A stretch of 64,000 nt of DNA, from positions 54,773-118,772 of the forward strand of contig NVUJ01000005.1 of assembly GCA_002733135.1 (NCBI GenBank), written 5' to 3'. Positions 1 to 12,425 of the stretch are shown piece after piece. Below the pieces are notes generated by a model. That model ran no database searches. It was given only the letters and a program-made list of their open reading frames with translations, and had not been told where the DNA came from. Made by a program: the position numbers and the translations under genes. Every line of letters starts with the position of its first letter. Position 1 is the first letter of the stretch. This stretch comes from Cycloclasticus sp. GTDB taxonomy: Bacteria; Pseudomonadota; Gammaproteobacteria; Methylococcales; Cycloclasticaceae.

Positions 1-3000
1 AATAGAAACTGGGCCCAAGCGAGAAGCTATACGTTTGAAACGCCCTTAATTCCAAATATGGATGATATTCGTCCGTGGGTCTCCTCAACGGGTTCTGACT
101 CAAATAGTTTAGACAATATGGTCGACGGCCTAATTGCTGGCGGCATGGATATTTTCAGGGTGATGCGGTTATTAATACCGCCTGCTTGGCAGAACGTGCA
201 CACGATGGACCCAGATTTACGTGCTTTTTATGAGTATTCGTCTATGCACATGGAGCCATGGGATGGCCCCGCGGGTATTGTGTTGACTGACGGCCGCCAC
301 GTCGCGTGTTGTTTGGATAGAAATGGCTTACGTCCAGCGCGTTATGTGATAACGAAAGACCGTCATATTACCTTAGCATCAGAAGTTGGTGTTTATGATT
401 ACAAGCCGGAAGATGTGGTACGTAAGGGACGTTTAAAACCTGGCGAAATGTTAGCGGTTGATACGCAAGAAGGTACGATTATTGAGCCTAGTGATATCGA
501 TGAAAGATTGAAATCTCGTCACCCCTATAAAGCTTGGTTAACAGAGCACACTAAGAAACTAAATACAAAGAAAGGAGATGATCCGTTAGCGCTATCTCCG
601 TTTGATAAAGAAGAATTAAAGATTTACGAGAAGCAGTTTCAGCTCACATTTGAAGAACGCGATCAAGTTCTAAAAGTTCTTGCAGAAGCGGGACAAGAGG
701 CAACGGGCTCAATGGGCGACGATATACCTATGCCAGTGCTTTCAAAGAAAGTCCGCAGCCCTTACGACTATTTTAGACAGCAGTTTGCGCAAGTAACCAA
801 CCCACCTATTGACCCGCTTCGCGAGCAAGTTGTGATGTCGTTGATGTCGAGCTTTGGCAAAGAAAAGAACTTGTTTGCTGAGTCAGCTGATCATGCTGAC
901 CGATTAGAAATTTCTTCACCCGTTTTGTCAGCACTGAAAATGAAAGTGTTGTTAGCTATAGAAGACGAATCGTATAAAAACACCGTTATTAGCTTGCAAT
1001 ACGATTGTGCAAAGCACGGCTTAGAGGAAGCAATAAAGAATGTTTGCGCCTTAGCCGAACAACAAATTCGCAACGGCGTTGTTATTATTGTGCTCAGTGA
1101 TCGTGGTTTAGAAAAAGACTTATTGCCGATTCATGCGTTACTTGCAACGGGTGCTGTCCATCACCATCTGGTTAATGTGGGCCTACGCTGCCAGGCTAAT
1201 ATTGTTGTTGAGTCGGCGACCGTTAGAGACCCTCATCAATTTGCGGCCTTAATAGGTTTTGGCGCAACAGCAGTGTGCCCATACCTCGCGTACGAAACAC
1301 TTAAAGATATGGTGCGAACGGGTGAAATTGAAAGCAAGGATGAAGTTGCTTTAGGGCAAAATTATCGTAAGGGCATTAATAAAGGCCTGTATAAAATACT
1401 ATCCAAAATGGGCATTTCAACCATAGCGAGTTACCGTGGCTCACAACTATTCGAGATTGTTGGCTTACAAGAAGACGTGGTTAGTGCGTGCTTTAAAGGA
1501 ACAATCAGTCGCATCCAAGGAGCGGGGTTTAAACAGCTAGAAGAGGAGCAAAAACAACTGGCAAAAATTGCTTGGAACCCGCGTAAACAAACTGAACAAG
1601 GTGGTTTGTTGAAGTACGTGCACGGGGGTGAATATCACGCTTATAACCCAGATGTTGTGAATTCTTTACAGCAGGCGGTTCGTTCTGGTGATATGAGCAA
1701 ATATCGAATTTATTCTGATGCGGTCAATAATAGGCCGGCTTCAACCATGCGCGATATGTTTCGATTAAAACTAGATGCGGCTAATGCAATTTCGGTTGAT
1801 GAAGTAGAAGCGGCAGAAAATTTATATACACGCTTTGATACAGCGGCTATGTCATTAGGCGCTTTGTCGCCTGAAGCGCACGAAACCCTAGCGATTGCAA
1901 TGAACCGTCTTGGCGGCCGCTCAAATTCTGGTGAAGGCGGCGAAGATCCAAAACGTTTTGGCACAGAAAAGATATCAAAAATTAAGCAAGTTGCCTCAGG
2001 AAGATTTGGTGTAACACCGCACTATTTGGTCAATGCTGAAGTGCTACAAATTAAAGTCGCACAGGGTGCAAAACCGGGTGAAGGTGGCCAATTACCAGGC
2101 GATAAAGTTAACGACATGATAGCAAGCTTGCGTTATTCAACGCCTGGTGTGTCGCTTATTTCGCCACCACCACATCACGATATTTACTCGATTGAAGATT
2201 TAGCACAATTAATTTTTGATTTAAAACAAGTGAACCCCGATGCGTTGGTATCTGTGAAGCTTGTTTCTGAAGCAGGTGTAGGGACAATCGCAGCAGGCGT
2301 TGCCAAGTGTTATGCTGATTTAATTACCATCGCGGGTTACGATGGAGGCACGGGTGCAAGCCCATTAACATCGGTGCGTTATGCCGGTGCGCCTTGGGAA
2401 TTAGGTTTAACAGAAACGCATCAAATTTTGTTGGCGAATGACTTAAGAAGTAAAGTGCGCTTACAAACAGATGGCGGATTAAAAACAGGCTTAGATGTTA
2501 TTAAAGCGGCCATGTTAGGCGCAGAGAGCTTTGGCTTTGGCACAGGCCCAATGATAGCTATGGGCTGTCGTTTCCTTCGAATTTGCCACCTAAATAACTG
2601 TGCAACGGGCGTTGCAACCCAAGATAATGTACTGCGTATGAAACACTTCCATGGCGAAGTGGAATACGTAATGAATTATTTCAGATTCCTTGCTCAAGAA
2701 GTTCGTGAGTGGTTAGCAAAATTAGGCTTTACGAAGCTGGAAGACATCATTGGTCGAACTGATTTACTGGAGTTGGTGGAAGGTGAGACAGATAAGCAAC
2801 GTGGCTTGAACTTACAGCCGATTTTAGATTACATTCCAGGTAATGAAACTAAAACGCAGCACTGCATCACGCCACAAAATGATCCTTTTGATCACGCTGA
2901 ATTTGCAGAAAGTATTGTTAAAGATGTATTGCCAGCAATAGACGCCAAGTCAGGCGGGCAGTTTAGTTACAACATTAAAAATATCCACCGTTCAATAGGC

Positions 3001-3711
3001 GCTCGTTTATCGGGTGAAATCGCAAAACGCTACGGTAATAAGGGCATGGATGACGCGCCTTTAGAGCTTAACTTTATGGGTTCTGCAGGACAAAGCTTTG
3101 GTGTTTGGAACGCGGGTGGTTTGCACATGACGCTAGAAGGCGATGCGAATGACTACGTTGGCAAAGGTATGGCGGGCGGCAAGTTGGTTTTAAAAGCGCC
3201 GAAAGGCAGTGCATTTAATAGTTATGAAACACCGATTATGGGCAATACCTGCCTATATGGCGCAACGGGCGGTAAATTGCTGGCATCAGGTTTGGCCGGA
3301 GAACGATTTGCCGTACGTAACTCAGGCGCTATAGCGATGATTGAAGGCATTGGTGACCATGGATGTGAATACATGACCGGTGGAGTTGTTACCGTATTGG
3401 GCGAAACAGGTATCAACTTTGGCGCAGGTATGACAGGCGGTTTTGCATTTGTGTTAGACGAATCGCGGTCTTTTGTGGATAGGTATAATCACGAATTGAT
3501 TGAGATTCACCGCATCCATACAGAATCAATGTCAGAACATAGCCACTACCTACAAGGCCTAATTGAAGACTTTGTTGCTGAGACAGCAAGCGTTAAAGGG
3601 CAAAATATTCTGGATAACTACGCCGATTATGTGCATAAATTTTGGTTAGTGATACCAAAGGCTGCTGATGTTAAATCCTTATTAGATTCATTGAGCTCTG
3701 AAGCGGCTTAA
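1..3711 (+). CDS. gltB: Glutamate synthase (NADPH) large subunit, 5' end cut by window
   Basis: The alpha subunit of glutamate synthase transfers the glutamine amide group to 2-oxoglutarate. The reading frame is open from base 1, so the gene starts outside the window. About 1236 residues are visible against a usual length near 1500; part of the N-terminal glutaminase domain is missing. Visible parts are the end of the glutaminase domain (GLRPARY region), the central domain, the FMN-binding synthase domain with the GEGGEDP segment, the 3Fe-4S cysteines C-x5-C-x4-C in [12 protein letters not shown], and the C-terminal glycine-rich GXGXG beta-helix. gltD follows 25 bp downstream, as in the usual gltBD operon. 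Confidence 0.98.
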   Translation, partial: NRNWAQARSYTFETPLIPNMDDIRPWVSSTGSDSNSLDNMVDGLIAGGMDIFRVMRLLIPPAWQNVHTMDPDLRAFYEYSSMHMEPWDGPAGIVLTDGRHVACCLDRNGLRPARYVITKDRHITLASEVGVYDYKPEDVVRKGRLKPGEMLAVDTQEGTIIEPSDIDERLKSRHPYKAWLTEHTKKLNTKKGDDPLALSPFDKEELKIYEKQFQLTFEERDQVLKVLAEAGQEATGSMGDDIPMPVLSKKVRSPYDYFRQQFAQVTNPPIDPLREQVVMSLMSSFGKEKNLFAESADHADRLEISSPVLSALKMKVLLAIEDESYKNTVISLQYDCAKHGLEEAIKNVCALAEQQIRNGVVIIVLSDRGLEKDLLPIHALLATGAVHHHLVNVGLRCQANIVVESATVRDPHQFAALIGFGATAVCPYLAYETLKDMVRTGEIESKDEVALGQNYRKGINKGLYKILSKMGISTIASYRGSQLFEIVGLQEDVVSACFKGTISRIQGAGFKQLEEEQKQLAKIAWNPRKQTEQGGLLKYVHGGEYHAYNPDVVNSLQQAVRSGDMSKYRIYSDAVNNRPASTMRDMFRLKLDAANAISVDEVEAAENLYTRFDTAAMSLGALSPEAHETLAIAMNRLGGRSNSGEGGEDPKRFGTEKISKIKQVASGRFGVTPHYLVNAEVLQIKVAQGAKPGEGGQLPGDKVNDMIASLRYSTPGVSLISPPPHHDIYSIEDLAQLIFDLKQVNPDALVSVKLVSEAGVGTIAAGVAKCYADLITIAGYDGGTGASPLTSVRYAGAPWELGLTETHQILLANDLRSKVRLQTDGGLKTGLDVIKAAMLGAESFGFGTGPMIAMGCRFLRICHLNNCATGVATQDNVLRMKHFHGEVEYVMNYFRFLAQEVREWLAKLGFTKLEDIIGRTDLLELVEGETDKQRGLNLQPILDYIPGNETKTQHCITPQNDPFDHAEFAESIVKDVLPAIDAKSGGQFSYNIKNIHRSIGARLSGEIAKRYGNKGMDDAPLELNFMGSAGQSFGVWNAGGLHMTLEGDANDYVGKGMAGGKLVLKAPKGSAFNSYETPIMGNTCLYGATGGKLLASGLAGERFAVRNSGAIAMIEGIGDHGCEYMTGGVVTVLGETGINFGAGMTGGFAFVLDESRSFVDRYNHELIEIHRIHTESMSEHSHYLQGLIEDFVAETASVKGQNILDNYADYVHKFWLVIPKAADVKSLLDSLSSEAA

Positions 3712-3730
3712 TAATAGACAGAGATACTAA

Positions 3731-5155
<1,425 letters not shown>

Positions 5156-5177
5156 ACGCCTACAGGGCCACTTAGTT

Positions 5178-6236
5178 ATGGCAGATTTAAAGAATGATTT
5201 AATACTCAGAACGCTGCGTGGCGAGAAAACCGAGCGAACGCCCGTTTGGATGATGCGACAAGCAGGCAGATATTTGCCTGAATATCGTGCTGCTCGTGCA
5301 GAAGCCGGTAGCTTTCTGGACCTTTGTAAAAATGCAGAATTAGCGTGCGAAGTAACATTACAGCCACTTCGGCGCTATCCGTTAGATGCGGCCATTTTGT
5401 TCTCTGATATTTTAACCATTCCAGACGCCATGGGCTTAGGTTTGTACTTTACAGAAGGCGAGGGGCCAAAGTTTGAACGCCCAGTACGTACAGAGGCGGA
5501 TATCGACAAACTATTTGTGCCAGACCCCAACCAAGAACTGCAGTACGTGATGAATGCGGTATCAACAATAAAGAAAGGCTTGGATGGCAGTGTTCCTCTT
5601 ATTGGTTTCTCTGGTAGCCCGTGGACGCTCGCTTGTTACATGGTAGAGGGGAGCGGTAGTAAGAACTTCGCACGCATTAAACGTATGATGTATGACACGC
5701 CAGAACTAATGCATCGTTTATTAGATATCGTTAGCCAATCAGTTATCAGCTACCTACAAGCGCAAATTGAAGCGGGTGCAGAAATTGTGATGGTATTTGA
5801 TACGTGGGGTGGCAACTTATCCACCAAAGACTATGAAACATTTTCTTTAGCCTATAGCCGTAAAATAGCGCAAGCAGTACAAGCCACTAGCCCTAAAACG
5901 CCGCGCATGTTGTTTACCAAAGGCGCGGGTGTTTGGTTAAAACCAATGGCTATAGCAGGTTATGATGGTTTAGGCGTGGATTGGACGACAGATTTAACTC
6001 TGGCGCGTGAACTAACAGAAGATAATGTAGTACTGCAGGGGAACTTAGATCCAACTAGCCTGTACGCAAGCCCAGATATCATTCGCCAAAAAGTACGCGA
6101 TGTATTAGTCGATTATGGTCATGGACATAAACATATCTTCAACTTAGGCCATGGGATATTGCCGGACATTAACCCCGAACACGTAACGGCATTTATTGAT
6201 GAAGTACACGTCAGTAGCCCAGCCTATCACCTTTAG
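5178..6236 (+). CDS. hemE: Uroporphyrinogen decarboxylase
   Basis: This cytoplasmic haem-biosynthesis enzyme removes four acetate carboxyl groups from uroporphyrinogen III to give coproporphyrinogen III. At 352 residues it matches the family. The signature [16 protein letters not shown] lies near residue 21 with the substrate-binding arginines, and the second signature [16 protein letters not shown] is near residue 143. The C-terminal [16 protein letters not shown] segment is conserved. It starts 22 bp after gltD and is convergent with the gene at 6260. No clear terminator is seen in the 23 bp between them. Confidence 0.97.
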   Translation: MADLKNDLILRTLRGEKTERTPVWMMRQAGRYLPEYRAARAEAGSFLDLCKNAELACEVTLQPLRRYPLDAAILFSDILTIPDAMGLGLYFTEGEGPKFERPVRTEADIDKLFVPDPNQELQYVMNAVSTIKKGLDGSVPLIGFSGSPWTLACYMVEGSGSKNFARIKRMMYDTPELMHRLLDIVSQSVISYLQAQIEAGAEIVMVFDTWGGNLSTKDYETFSLAYSRKIAQAVQATSPKTPRMLFTKGAGVWLKPMAIAGYDGLGVDWTTDLTLARELTEDNVVLQGNLDPTSLYASPDIIRQKVRDVLVDYGHGHKHIFNLGHGILPDINPEHVTAFIDEVHVSSPAYHL

Positions 6237-6259
6237 CTTTAGTTATTACTAGGCTTTAT

Positions 6260-8218
6260 TTATTGCCGAATCAGTTGGGCGGCGGTTCTAAGCTGCTTGA
6301 TTCTTGCCGCGTATTTTTTCACTTGGCCTGCGGGTGATTGTGCAATCTCATTAAGTAAATTTTCGGATTCGTCGAAACGCTTGAGGCCGATCAGTGCGTG
6401 TGCTTGCATAAGTCCGAAACGGGGGTTCTGAGGGTTGTATTTGAGCCCCAAATTTGCGGTTGATAATGCATCAGTGAAAAGAGCTTGTTTCATCCTAATA
6501 GAAAACAGATGGACCAATGAATAATATCGATGAGCAGGTTTGCCGTTCGGCTTATCAATTAACGCCTGCAGCCAGCTTGCCACATCATCAGCCTTTGACC
6601 AACAGCGTTCATTTCCTGACATTACGCACTTAATGGCTACGTCCAAGGCACGAATACCCCATGCGCTCATGGGTGTGTGGGTTAATGTGGTGACAATATA
6701 ATCGGCACGTGCTAATTGCAAAGAGCTCATCTTAGCTTCCAGTTTAGAAAATGATTTAGGCGTTACCATGCTAAGGCTAATCAAGAAGCCAGCTTCCTTG
6801 GGAGAGAGTTGCGCAGCTCGTAGGTAATACGCGTAAGAGGCTTGAAAATCTTTGTCACGTTTACGTAATATCTCGCCCCTTAAATATTGGCTACTAGGTG
6901 AGTCTGGATGGTTCATCGCTAAGCTTTCGATAAGATTAGCCTCAGAGCTCCAATACTGGGCGCGGTTAAAAGTACCAAAACCTAAGCAAAAAACAATAAT
7001 GGCGATAAGGCTTATACGCCAGCCGTTAGGCATTGTGGTCGGTAGGGAAAATAACAGTAAGTAAGAAACCGCGAGTAGTGGCCCAAGAGCGGGTAGGTAA
7101 TTACGGTGTTCGTGGACAATCTCTAAAGCAAACACACTAGATTCAAGGCTATGCCCAACAAGAAACCAGAGAACAGCAAAGGAAAATATGGGGAACCGTT
7201 TGCGCCAAATAATAGATAAAACCAACAATACGACAATACCGATAATGCTGGGTAAGGTTGTCCAAATAGAGAGTAAATCAGAGCTTAGGGGGAAATCATC
7301 ATGGAACAAACCCATCGTTTGGATATTGGGTACGACAATGACAAAGAGATAAAACCACAGTACTCGAGGTTCGGTTAATACGCGTTCAAGAAAGGTAAAG
7401 GGTCGCCCCGCATAACCACCAGTAATAAAATCTGGGTGTTGAAACCAATACAACAGGCCCGCTAATATGGGTAAGCCGAGAAATATAGCGAAGAACCAAC
7501 GGATTTTGTTAATGGTCTGTTTGCTGCTTAGCTGGCTTAACAAAGTAAATTCAAGTACGCCGATATACACAGGCAGTAATACAGCGTTTTCTTTACAAGC
7601 AGCGCCTAGTACTGTGCCAGCTACTAGGCCTAAGCACATCAGCCATAAGCCTTTGGCGGGGTGTTCATCTAAAGATAAACGCCCAACAACATATATGCAG
7701 CTACCCATGAGCATAAACATGCCCGCCATGCTGGTCATACGTTGCACAACATATAAAACACTGGTTAATAGGAAGGCATGCAGCGCCCAAATAAGCGTAC
7801 CACTAACAGCAAAGGCTAAACGAGGGTTTGATAAGCGAGATTGCTTCGCCCAATTATTATTAGCAATGCTAGGCCATAGTAGCGTCAGTAGCCAAAATAC
7901 GAGTCCAGAATTAATGCAGTGAATCGCAATATTGGTCAGTTTAAAATAAACAGACTTAAAGCCATCGGCAAAATAATAATTTAAGCCAAAAGAAAGCGCG
8001 GGAATAACACGCTTTAAGGGCCCGCTTTGATTTGATAAAGCAGATTGAAGCAGCTCATGCTCCGTCAATTCGTGGATAGGCACATTAGGGTTTTCAAGAA
8101 TATTCAGTTGGTCATCGAAAACAAATGGGCCATACCAGCCTGGGCTGTAGGCTAAAAAAACGGCCAGAAAAATGAATGACCATAACAATAAGCTAGAAGA
8201 AAATAATTTATTTAACAT
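6260..8218 (-). CDS. GT-C-type polytopic membrane protein with C-terminal TPR region
   Basis: At 652 residues it has about ten hydrophobic segments through residue 420, then a soluble alpha-helical tail with TPR-like repeats (about 435-645). After the first membrane segment comes FVFDDQLNI with an acidic pair at residues 35-36, in the position of the catalytic acidic loop of GT-C glycosyltransferases (dolichyl/undecaprenyl-phosphate-sugar dependent, TMTC-like). It lies downstream of the minor pilin operon on the same strand, so a role in pilin or surface glycosylation is a reasonable inference, but no substrate can be read from sequence. A terminator-like hairpin ends about 10 bp before its start. 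Confidence 0.6.
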   Translation of the reverse strand: MLNKLFSSSLLLWSFIFLAVFLAYSPGWYGPFVFDDQLNILENPNVPIHELTEHELLQSALSNQSGPLKRVIPALSFGLNYYFADGFKSVYFKLTNIAIHCINSGLVFWLLTLLWPSIANNNWAKQSRLSNPRLAFAVSGTLIWALHAFLLTSVLYVVQRMTSMAGMFMLMGSCIYVVGRLSLDEHPAKGLWLMCLGLVAGTVLGAACKENAVLLPVYIGVLEFTLLSQLSSKQTINKIRWFFAIFLGLPILAGLLYWFQHPDFITGGYAGRPFTFLERVLTEPRVLWFYLFVIVVPNIQTMGLFHDDFPLSSDLLSIWTTLPSIIGIVVLLVLSIIWRKRFPIFSFAVLWFLVGHSLESSVFALEIVHEHRNYLPALGPLLAVSYLLLFSLPTTMPNGWRISLIAIIVFCLGFGTFNRAQYWSSEANLIESLAMNHPDSPSSQYLRGEILRKRDKDFQASYAYYLRAAQLSPKEAGFLISLSMVTPKSFSKLEAKMSSLQLARADYIVTTLTHTPMSAWGIRALDVAIKCVMSGNERCWSKADDVASWLQALIDKPNGKPAHRYYSLVHLFSIRMKQALFTDALSTANLGLKYNPQNPRFGLMQAHALIGLKRFDESENLLNEIAQSPAGQVKKYAARIKQLRTAAQLIRQ

Positions 8219-8228
8219 GAGAAAATGT

Positions 8229-8253
8229 AAAAAGGCCGCTTTTATTAAGCGAC
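8229..8253 (-). terminator. Rho-independent terminator or attenuator before the GT-C gene
   Basis: On the minus strand GGTCGCTT-aata-AAGCGGCC is followed by a run of T. The hairpin lies after the 3' end of the pilin operon but only about 10 bp before the ATG of the GT-C gene, so transcription of that gene must pass it. It could act as an attenuator. Confidence 0.6.
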
Positions 8254-8481
8254 CCTTGCTTAAATTTAGGTTAACAACCGCTACTAGTTTCTCTAGTCCA
8301 ATGAAACCTTCGCTGTCGTAACGGTTTTATATTTCTGTCTACGATGCCAGCTGAATTTGCAAATATTTCCGATGTAATAGTTTCGGGAGTTTTTACTGCA
8401 ATTGGATGAAGTTCACCATTTTAAAATGGAACTGGCACAAAATTATGCTGGCTGCCCTCTTAATGTTCTTTTTAATCGAGC

Positions 8482-10446
8482 CTATGAACATGCAAAAGAA
8501 GCAAAATTATTTGTATCATTCGTCAATAAATTTGATACGGCATATGTTGCTGATACGCCGCTACACCTTTTTGATGGCTTCCCAGTTGTGACAGCAACAG
8601 ACACTTGAACAGAACCGGTCCAGGGGGCGACAAGATTACTGCAGGTATAATTATTACCACCAGTAATTAGGCATGGGCCATCCGTGCTGGAAACAGTTGG
8701 GGAGCCTGTGTTCCCAAGTGGATAAGTAACTGCAAAGGTTCCTGAAATTGAGATAAGGCCAGCACTAGCCCCAACATTAATTGTTATAGTATCACTAAGG
8801 TTGGTGGGGCCGGGCGTCGAAATAATTTGGGTTAAACCGTCATTATCATCACGTATTGTTGCGGTTATATCAGCGGCAGGGGTAGCTTGAACCAATGCGT
8901 CAACTGAGCCACGGCTATATGTTCCATAATAATCATTAACGGGGTCAACAACGGTGTCTGCAGGCTCGTTTGTTACTGTAACATTGGTTGGGTTGTCCGA
9001 ACTCCATGAGGCCAATAGTGATAAGTTAACTTCAGCAAAAGGGATAACTTCCAAGCGGTCTGTATGACTGGCGCTTTGGACATAGGTTAAATAGCTAGCT
9101 GGGTTTTCAGAACCAGCCACATCGTAGACGTTGTCAATATAAACGCCTCGGGCTTCTAATTGTTGTTGAGCGCCAAGAGTCATGCTGACAGGGGATCTTA
9201 AAGTGGGCTTGGTTGCAGTGCCGCCAGCAGAAGCAACGTAATTCAGTATAAAGTTTTTTTGATAGTCGACATACTCCGTTTGTAATTGAGAACCATCAGT
9301 TAAATCTGCTCGGTTCATAACGGTGAGATCTTTTAAGCTCCAATCTTGAAAGGCTCGGAAAACCCCATCAATACGTTTTAATCGACAAGATTCGACGTAC
9401 TCGTCCCCTGAAGATGCAACAGTACCATTGGCTTTATAGTGAGGATGGTCACCGGTCGTTGTCCCTGCTACATATTTAATTGTTGAAGCAGTATCATCGT
9501 GATGGTCTCTGCAGCAAACGTTGCAGACATTTTTAGCCGCACTATCGTTATTCGTTTCTGTTGCTGTAGCCTTGTTTATCTCATTGCCTAATTTATCATC
9601 CCGATTTACACCATCCCAAAGTACATAGCCTGGTGTGTTGCCTAAACCGCTAGTAGCTAAATCGCACTTGCAACTCGCTGTAAGAAACTCCTCTTTGCGG
9701 TCTGCGACAAAGTCACTACCATCTTGGTGATAGGTAACTACTTCAAATTGTACAAGCGTATTATCATCGGAAACCACATCAGGTAAGGGCTTGCTTGTTT
9801 GGCGATCTTGCGCTGAGTCAACAAGAATGTCGATGACATCAGGTGCGCCTAAGGGATCATATTTTGCAACGGGACCTGGGGTTCCTGCAGAAGCAGGCGC
9901 GCCGCCTAAAGCTGTATAAGATAAGTCATAGGAGTTTATAAAGGTGTCAAAAGAGACGACACTGTTAGTGTCATCGCCCACGCCATCCCAGGTGACCACT
10001 ACGTGGGCCATTTTAAAGGAAACAGATGACGCAACGGCGGTTGTTGTAGCTACTTGGTTGAGCCCCGTATAATAGTAATTATCGCTCGTCCAGCTGAGGT
10101 TAAAGGCGTTATTGCCGCTGTAGATGGTGCCGGCTTGTATTCGCCCGCCTTCGTTATCATCAATGTTATCGAACGCTAGCGATATAGGGTATTTTAAACT
10201 GGTGACAGAATTAACGGCTAAATCGCTCCAGTCATCCAAAGTGCTTATTTCCACAAAGCGACGCAAATCATCAATCTTTTTTTGCGCAATACTCGCAGCA
10301 ACGGAGCGATTATTGGCATCGCTGCCGCTTCTGAGTAAGCTGGTTTGCAGCTTGGACACGGCAAGAATGCCGATGGCGAGTATGAGTACGGCTACCATTA
10401 CCTCGATGAGGCTAAAGCCGCTATTTTTTGATGTATGTAAAGTCAT
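8482..10446 (-). CDS. pilV: Type IV pilus minor pilin PilV-like, oversized
   Basis: The class III prepilin leader ends at Gly10, followed by FSLIEVMVAVLILAIG with Glu at +5. This is the PilD cleavage and N-methylation site and the membrane helix. The N-terminal 120 residues fit PilV, but at 654 residues it is several times the usual PilV length (under 200). The extension holds a cysteine/histidine cluster (CKC, then CNVCCRDHHDD, about residues 255-320) and a C-terminal beta-rich, immunoglobulin-like region rich in Thr, Ser, Asn and Val. It is the last gene of fimT-pilW-pilX-pilV. The extension is probably displayed outside the cell at the pilus tip; this is inference. Confidence 0.8.
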   Translation of the reverse strand: MTLHTSKNSGFSLIEVMVAVLILAIGILAVSKLQTSLLRSGSDANNRSVAASIAQKKIDDLRRFVEISTLDDWSDLAVNSVTSLKYPISLAFDNIDDNEGGRIQAGTIYSGNNAFNLSWTSDNYYYTGLNQVATTTAVASSVSFKMAHVVVTWDGVGDDTNSVVSFDTFINSYDLSYTALGGAPASAGTPGPVAKYDPLGAPDVIDILVDSAQDRQTSKPLPDVVSDDNTLVQFEVVTYHQDGSDFVADRKEEFLTASCKCDLATSGLGNTPGYVLWDGVNRDDKLGNEINKATATETNNDSAAKNVCNVCCRDHHDDTASTIKYVAGTTTGDHPHYKANGTVASSGDEYVESCRLKRIDGVFRAFQDWSLKDLTVMNRADLTDGSQLQTEYVDYQKNFILNYVASAGGTATKPTLRSPVSMTLGAQQQLEARGVYIDNVYDVAGSENPASYLTYVQSASHTDRLEVIPFAEVNLSLLASWSSDNPTNVTVTNEPADTVVDPVNDYYGTYSRGSVDALVQATPAADITATIRDDNDGLTQIISTPGPTNLSDTITINVGASAGLISISGTFAVTYPLGNTGSPTVSSTDGPCLITGGNNYTCSNLVAPWTGSVQVSVAVTTGKPSKRCSGVSATYAVSNLLTNDTNNFASFACS

Positions 10447-10474
10447 AATGTAATTCCTGTTCAGGCAGCCTTAT

Positions 10475-11782
10475 TTAAGGTTGAATATCTGTCCAGCTAT
10501 ATTTTTGTTTAGCAAGTCCAACATCAGAGAGGTCTTCTACTATAGAGCCGAGTACAAACTCATCGTAAACTTGCGTGTAGCCACCAGTCGTTAATTTTGT
10601 GGAGTCTTCGGCTAATAAAGATCCGTGGACTTTGACACCACCGTTTAGCGTAACATCACTAAGGCCTAGAGCAATGCCATAAAAATCTGAGTTGGCATTT
10701 ATTTTTAAATGGCCACTTACAACAAGAATAAGAGGCCCATCTCGGCTGCCAATTATCGAGTTAGATGGCATAGTGCAATCACCATCAACGGCTACTATGT
10801 GTGATGTAGTCCAGCCGCTGGCTAGCGCCTCTAAGCCCGTACAGGTTGTAAGTTTTTCATCTGCAATAGCCCAAACATCCGAAAACGAATCAAAGCTTGG
10901 GAAAAGGTAGCTGAGTACAGAAGGGGGGAAATCGCCTGGGTCAGCTTGAACGATATCGTAGTTAACGTCGCCAGACTCACTGAGTCTGTCGCCATCACAA
11001 TCGCAAAATTTCCAAGAGTCGGCGTCGGTTAATGTTTCTGAGCAAATACTCCCACTGTTGTCCAAGAAAGCATCTAATTGGCAGGTTTGCCATGAGCCTA
11101 CGCCGCCAGACGTATCAAAGGTAGAAACCCATGCTGAAACGGGCACACCTTTGCCGCCACCATTAGGGTCAGCAACAATAGTGAAAGTACCGCCTAGCTC
11201 AATAATAGGAGTCATAATCGGGGGGACTTCTTCTGAGGTAAGCAGTGCAACTTGAGTATATGAAATTTGTGCGTAGGCGTTGCCTGTGCCATCTAAGCTT
11301 TCGCCTCTGCCAATCGCATTTAGGGTGTCGCCAGAACTGGTATAGGTTAGGTAGGTGTTTGAACTGACACCACTGCTCAATTCAACAGCTGTGGAACCAA
11401 GCTGTAGTGACTCGATAGTTGTCGTGGTGGTTAAGTCGCCATCGTAGGCCAAGTCGTATGTAACGCCTCCATTGGTGCAGGGGAAGAGAGCAGCATAGCC
11501 GCCGGTACACGCCACCCATGGGTAGGTGCCACCCACTGTGCCGTCATACAACCCCGTGTTGTTGGTAATAAAAGAAGCCGCTTGCTCCAGTGCGGCATCA
11601 GCAGCTGCTTGCGCCTCTTTATGGCGATATTCATTTGCTGCAATACGCTGGTCCATTACGCCGATGCGTGCAGCAAAAATGGTAATAAGAGTTACGCCTA
11701 CCAATAAGACAATTGACACCAGTAAAACGGCGGCGCCTTTTTGTTTGCTAACGGACAGTTGGGGGTTGATCATTTTCATCAT
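10475..11782 (-). CDS. pilX: Type IV pilus assembly protein PilX-like, long form
   Basis: The leader ends at Gly16, followed by AAVLLVSIVLLVG, lacking Glu at +5 as is typical for PilX. The next segment, with RIAANEYRHKEAQAAADAALEQA, is the PilX N-terminal signature. At 435 residues it is about twice the common length. A calcium-loop-like acidic stretch CDCDGDRLSESGDVN lies near residue 265. The C-terminal part (SGHLKINANSDFYG, then a KVHGSL region) resembles the usual PilX beta domain. It lies between pilW and pilV with short spacings (5 bp and 28 bp). Confidence 0.82.
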   Translation of the reverse strand: MMKMINPQLSVSKQKGAAVLLVSIVLLVGVTLITIFAARIGVMDQRIAANEYRHKEAQAAADAALEQAASFITNNTGLYDGTVGGTYPWVACTGGYAALFPCTNGGVTYDLAYDGDLTTTTTIESLQLGSTAVELSSGVSSNTYLTYTSSGDTLNAIGRGESLDGTGNAYAQISYTQVALLTSEEVPPIMTPIIELGGTFTIVADPNGGGKGVPVSAWVSTFDTSGGVGSWQTCQLDAFLDNSGSICSETLTDADSWKFCDCDGDRLSESGDVNYDIVQADPGDFPPSVLSYLFPSFDSFSDVWAIADEKLTTCTGLEALASGWTTSHIVAVDGDCTMPSNSIIGSRDGPLILVVSGHLKINANSDFYGIALGLSDVTLNGGVKVHGSLLAEDSTKLTTGGYTQVYDEFVLGSIVEDLSDVGLAKQKYSWTDIQP

Positions 11783-11787
11783 AAACC

Positions 11788-12423
11788 TCAGTCTTTAGGG
11801 TCTTCGTTTCTTATACGGACGGTTTCCGTAATGGTGCGTCTTGGATCGTTAGCAGCCGAGCTGTGGGGTAAATCGGTGGTGCCTGTTAAGGTAATGGTGA
11901 CATCGTATACACTCACTCCAGTTGTCGTTGTCACAGCGGTTACGCCAGTAACGCCTCCTGTGTTTACGCTTCCGGTTACATCAAAATCTAGAGTGGTAAT
12001 TAACGCTAAATTAGGATCTGTTATTTCACTCCATAGGCCTCCAGTACAGCCTGAACTGGTTGCATTAGATGACCATTCAATAGTGTTGACATTTAATCTA
12101 AAGCCAAATCTTTCGTCTGTTTCACGTATAGAGCTTTTATCTTCGTCATAGGAATATCGAGCACAAGTTGATGTAAAATTGATATCGCTCATAAAATCTG
12201 AGTTTGTAGCATCAGCAGAATGCCCGGTTCGTTTTAGTTCATCGACCATCATGGTCATCACGCCCCTTAGCTCCTGATTAAGGCGAATCATTTTTATATT
12301 TTCTGTGCTTGAGCGAACATTGGTCGAGAAGACGGTAATAATAACGGCAGTGACAAAAAGACCCAGTACCAATGCTATAAGCATTTCTACCAGTGTTAGC
12401 CCGGTTTCTTTTTTGCAAGTCAT
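11788..12423 (-). CDS. pilW: Type IV pilus assembly protein PilW-like minor pilin
   Basis: The prepilin leader ends at Gly8, followed by LTLVEMLIALVLGLFVTAV; Glu is at +5 and the mature N-terminal residue is Leu rather than Phe. The helix continues into LNQELRGVMTMMVDELKRTGH, the typical PilW extension in which the protein reports on the polymerised pilus core. The length of 211 residues is short for PilW but complete. It starts 2 bp after fimT ends and is followed 5 bp later by pilX, consistent with a single minor-pilin operon that primes pilus assembly. Confidence 0.85.
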   Translation of the reverse strand: MTCKKETGLTLVEMLIALVLGLFVTAVIITVFSTNVRSSTENIKMIRLNQELRGVMTMMVDELKRTGHSADATNSDFMSDINFTSTCARYSYDEDKSSIRETDERFGFRLNVNTIEWSSNATSSGCTGGLWSEITDPNLALITTLDFDVTGSVNTGGVTGVTAVTTTTGVSVYDVTITLTGTTDLPHSSAANDPRRTITETVRIRNEDPKD

Positions 12424-12425
12424 TA

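Noticed and set aside
8253..8400. Cyclic di-GMP or other riboswitch before the GT-C gene
   Set aside because: A fragment like GTAGCGGTTGTTAACC recalls GEMM-I, but the conserved A-rich and GCAAA parts are missing; only the terminator-like hairpin is supported.
8402..8608. Small plus-strand frames between the GT-C gene and pilV
   Set aside because: They overlap the 3' end of pilV on the other strand, have no recognisable family and no good start signal.
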